In this document: positions 61,047 to 64,000 of the stretch, one piece after another | Layout: the number at the start of each line of letters is the position of its first letter | Position numbering within the stretch: position 1 is the stretch's first letter | Assembly (NCBI RefSeq): GCF_037893015.1 | Contig: NC_133660.1 | Span: 165,604,283-165,668,282, forward strand | Length of the DNA stretch: 64,000 bases | Source: Macrotis lagotis | Taxonomy: Eukaryota > Chordata > Mammalia > Peramelemorphia > Peramelidae | Direction: 5' to 3' | Notes under the pieces: generated by a model | Told to the model about the DNA's origin: nothing | What the model saw: only the letters and a program-made list of their open reading frames with translations | The model's database searches: none | Program-made: the position numbers and the translations under genes

Positions 61047-62189
61047 CACCCCTGCTTTTCATCAGGGCTTTTTGTCTCAAACATAATGATGTTATCTTGG
61101 ACCTCTTCAATGGAGAAATAAGACCCAACTATGCCCATATCATTTAAGTCAATTCTCTTCAATTATATTCAACCCTTTAATTATCCTAAGAGAAGTAAAG
61201 TTCTAAATAATTAGAAGTGTCATATCTTCCCCATTAGGATTGTATACAATTTGATGGTATTGACCAACATTTGTTTTGTTTTGTTTTGTTTTCCTTCCCT
61301 TTTTCATTTACATTTTTTATTCAACTCTTGAGTTGTGTATTTAGTGATTGAATTCTCTGTTCAGTTCTGGTCTTTGTGTCAGGAAATTCTGGAAGTCCTC
61401 TATTTCATTGAATATCCATCTTTTTCCCTGACAGTATATGCTGAATTTTGCAGGGTAGTACATTCTGGGTTGGAACCCCAGGTACTTTGCTCTCTGATAT
61501 ATGCTATTCCAGGTCTTCTGGTCCTTCATTATTGAGGCTGTTAGGTCTTGTGTGAGTCTAATTGTGTTTCCTTTGTATTTGAATTGTTTTCTTTTTTGCT
61601 GCTAGTAGTATTCTCTCCTTTATTTGATTATAACAGCTTTTGGTTTCTTTCTGGAGGGGTTCTGTGGATTCTTTCAGTGATTATATTGTTATCTTATTCT
61701 AGTAGATTTGAGCACTTTCCCCTTATAATTGGATTGCCCTGTGGCTAAAAGCCTCCTGCTGTTTTACCTGCTCTCCCACCTCCTGAACTTTACTTCCCCT
61801 CTTCCTCAAAACAGACAGATCCTCCATGATGTCCAGTTGAAAACTCTTTTGAATCTTCTCTTTTTCTTAGTGGTATCTGTAGCTTGAATGTCAGTGTAGT
61901 GGCTTCATTCATTTTTGGTAGGGAAAGGCTCCAGAAGCAGGTTAACTTTGTGTCACCATCTTGGCTCCTCTCGGGAAGTCAAGTCAGTTTTTCAAATGAT
62001 GCTCTGTTCAAATGTCCTCACTGTCCCATGATGCTAATTAGATATCTAAAAAGTGGATGTATTTTTTTGATTCCATAGAGGAATTTACGTAATCTTTCTC
62101 ACTCAAAACCTAGGACAATTTCAGATAAAGTGTGATTACTCAAAAAGTCTTCAAACTCAGTTCATAAAGTTATTGCAAAAGTTAAATTA

Positions 62190-62320
62190 GAATAAAAAAT
62201 CTCTTGAGGGCAGGTACTGATTCATTTTTGTCTTTCTATCTCCAGCAACTATCGCAGCGACTGATAAATAGTCTGATACATAGGTTCTTAGTGCTTATTG
62301 GTTGGTTGATACAAAGATAT
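62190..62320 (+). repeat. L2 3' end
   Basis: 'tcttgagggcaggtactgat', 'ctatctccagcaactatc', 'cttagtgcttattggttggt'. Confidence 0.6.
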
Positions 62321-62567
62321 AATGAATATATTTATAAGGTGGGGGGTAGGTATTGGTATTGGAACTGATGTAATGGAATAATGGGGTCCCATACATATAA
62401 GATAAAAAACCTTCTTTGGGAAATTGTGGAAGAGGAAAGCAGGGCCTTGTATTGGACTATTAAGCTGAATATTCTGATAAATGTTCTATTTTTTTTTAAA
62501 AAAAGGAAGCACTATCTTAGCATGTAGAAACTAGAATTAAACATTTTTTAAAAAATCATGAGTGTAG

Positions 62568-62714
62568 GGGTGGCTAGGTGGCACAGTGGATAGAGCATTG
62601 GCCCTGGAGTCAGCAGTTCCTAAGTTCAAATCCAGCCTCAGACACTTAATAATTACCTGGCTGTGTGGCCTTGGGCAAGCCACTTAACCCATTGCCTTGC
62701 AAAAACCTAAAAAA
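62568..62714 (+). repeat. CORE-SINE with TSD
   Basis: 'ggggtggctaggtggcacag' to 'cattgccttgcaaaaaccta'. AAAAAATCATGAGT precedes (about 62550-62563) and follows the A tail (about 62715-62728). Confidence 0.9.
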
Positions 62715-62819
62715 AAAAAATCATGAGTCTTTCTCCCTGCTACAGGAAACCACATGGAAACAAACTCCAAGGGCATCTTCAGAATTCTTACAGCATGTAT
62801 CATACTCACAAGGAAATAA

Positions 62820-62970
62820 GAACTGAATTCAGATTCTAGAAACTTGGGTTTTAGTCCTGGCTCTGCTAATAAGTAGCTATAGAAATTTGGGGTAAGTCCC
62901 TTAACTTGTGGGACACTAGTTTCCTTATCTGTAAAATGGTTTACATCAGGTAAATTCTAGCCCTAAAGAA
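62820..62970 (+). repeat. MIR-like SINE
   Basis: 'gttttagtcctggctctgct', 'gggtaagtcccttaactt', 'gtttccttatctgtaaaatg'. Confidence 0.6.
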
Positions 62971-63044
62971 CTTTTTTTATTATTCAAAACAAGAGAGCCA
63001 TGGGCCATGGCTTAGAAATATTTTGGTTAAATAAGCTTTCATAA

Positions 63045-63235
63045 GATTTCATAGAATCCTCAGAGCTGGAAGGGACCTCAGAGGCTGCCCTCCCAACCTC
63101 TTCCTTTTACACTCTTGAGGTCTGAGGTCGTAGGAGGCTATATAAATTGCCCAAGGTCACATAGATAACAACAAAATAAGTAAAATTTGAACCCTGGACT
63201 TCAGTCCCAGAACCTTTCCATTGTTTCATTTGTCA
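63045..63235 (-). repeat. MIR-like SINE, antisense
   Basis: 'cagagctggaagggacctca', 'ttgcccaaggtcacatagat', 'aaaatttgaaccctggactt'. Confidence 0.6.
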
Positions 63236-63504
63236 TAGTAGCGCTTTACTTCCTTATTCAATGTGAATCAGACCCCATGAAAATATTTCATGAATGAGGC
63301 TCCCCGAGGCCCCTGTCAGAAGCAGTAACTAAAAGCTTTTGGATTGAGGTTTAAAGGCCATGTGAATTGTGATTCAGGAACAAATATTTTTCTTGTTATT
63401 AATAAATATTAGAATACTTATATGCAGTGCTTATCACAGGTAATACAAAGATGAAAAATGGCATGGCCTTTGCCTAGGTTCAGCAGGGGTGAAGGAGATG
63501 GAAA

Positions 63505-63765
63505 TGCATGCAACTGGGTGTCTCAGTGAATAGAGTGAGGCTGAAATCAGGAAGAGTCATCCTCCTGAGGACAAATCTGGCCTCAGACACTTACTAACTG
63601 TGTGATCTTGGGCAAGTCACTTAACCCTGTTTGCCTCAGTTTCCTCCTCTGTAAAAATGAGCTGGAGAAGGAAATGGCAAACCACTTCAGTATCTTTGCC
63701 AAGAAAACCCCAAATGGAGTCATGAAGAGTTGGATGAGACTCTTGAACAACAACAATATATAACT
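63505..63765 (+). repeat. MAR1-type SINE
   Basis: 'gggtgtctcagtgaatagag', 'gtgatcttgggcaagtcact', 'gagaaggaaatggcaaacca', 'gaaaaccccaaatggagtca', ending 'aacaacaaca'. Confidence 0.85.
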
Positions 63766-64000
63766 ATAAAGGTAGAAGATTATTAGAAGTTTAACAGACT
63801 GGCCTAAGGGATTTGATAAGGGGAGCAGGGAGGATGATGGAAGAATTGATATATGAGGTCAGCTTTGAGGAAAAAGGGATTTCAGGAAAATAAAGATGCC
63901 TTGTCTCTTCCCTTTGCCTGTATTAGGACAGACCAGTACTTCTGGGACACTGACAAACTTTTCCAAAGCGCCCTCAAAGAAAGGGACCCTATCTGAGGCT

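Larger units (their letters stand above)
55690..61975 (-). mobile_element. Near-full-length antisense L1, inactive
   Basis: Reverse-strand L1. The 5' end is near 61975 (GAGGAGCCAAGATGG). ORF1 C-terminal domain lies at 61341-61529 (LGFQPRMYYPAKFS...FLTQRPELNREF). Endonuclease text starts near 59795 (VNVNGMNCPIKW), with GDLNLPFSELDKS near 59430. RT pieces are at 58181-58408 ([22 protein letters not shown]) and FADD at 57926-57937. The CX3CX7HX4C motif is near 56510 and a 3' UTR follows to about 55690. Stops and frameshifts break it throughout. Only about 440 bp separate the 5' end from the ORF1 C-terminal domain, so ORF1 seems internally deleted. Two SINEs lie in the inter-ORF part. Confidence 0.8.

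Noticed and set aside
1..64000. CRISPR array, prophage, operon or other prokaryotic system
   Set aside because: Genes are split by GT-AG introns and the spaced repeats are vertebrate SINEs, LINEs and microsatellites.
55640..64000. Third LRRC66 coding exon
   Set aside because: No LRR-like frame with an acceptor was seen; the region is mostly an antisense L1 and SINEs.

Overview
The window looks like nuclear DNA from a marsupial. It has vertebrate exon-intron genes with mammalian protein sequences, and it is full of marsupial-type tRNA-derived CORE-SINEs with the 'CTAGGTGG...ATAATTACCTAGCTGTGTG' signature, MAR1-type SINEs, marsupial L1 and HAL1-like LINEs, and old L2/CR1 and MIR relics. The SINE subfamily suggests an Australian lineage, perhaps a dasyurid; that is inference from memory of these repeats. 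No bacterial, phage, CRISPR or other exotic system is present.

Three host genes lie in the order known from other mammals. (1) The first coding exon of SPATA18 (Mieap) is on the minus strand at 4712-4798, with a TATA-type promoter upstream near 5060. Positions 1-4711 are its intron 1, which holds a CpG-containing block with a perfect RFX X-box. (2) SGCB (beta-sarcoglycan) is complete on the plus strand: six coding exons from 12666 to 25953 encode 320 aa, with a CpG-island promoter and a long 3' UTR ending at an AATAAA near 28790. (3) LRRC66 is partial on the plus strand: coding exons at 39060-39555 and 55447-~55616, with the rest beyond the right edge. SPATA18 and SGCB are head-to-head about 7.9 kb apart; LRRC66 follows SGCB in the same orientation.

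The rest is mostly repeats. SPATA18 intron 1 and the intergenic region hold SINEs, MIRs and an L1 remnant (8.3-9.6 kb). SGCB intron 1 holds short L1 3' ends repeated in tandem and two L2/CR1-like fragments. SGCB intron 5 holds L1 ends, SINEs and an (AGT)n tract. The SGCB-LRRC66 gap holds a CR1/L3-like relic and a HAL1-like element with a SINE and an L1 nested in it. LRRC66 intron 1 holds small hAT-like elements, a HAL1-like element with target-site duplications and an apparent 3' transduction, and an LTR-like promoter block. The last intron holds a long antisense L1 (about 55.69-61.98 kb) carrying two SINEs.

The observations most worth following are the six-copy 16-bp GC-box minisatellite in the SGCB promoter, the X-box block in SPATA18 intron 1, the HAL1-like insertion with transduced flank, and the weak splice donor of the second LRRC66 coding exon. 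Most long open frames in the window are artefacts of simple repeats or remnants of LINEs.
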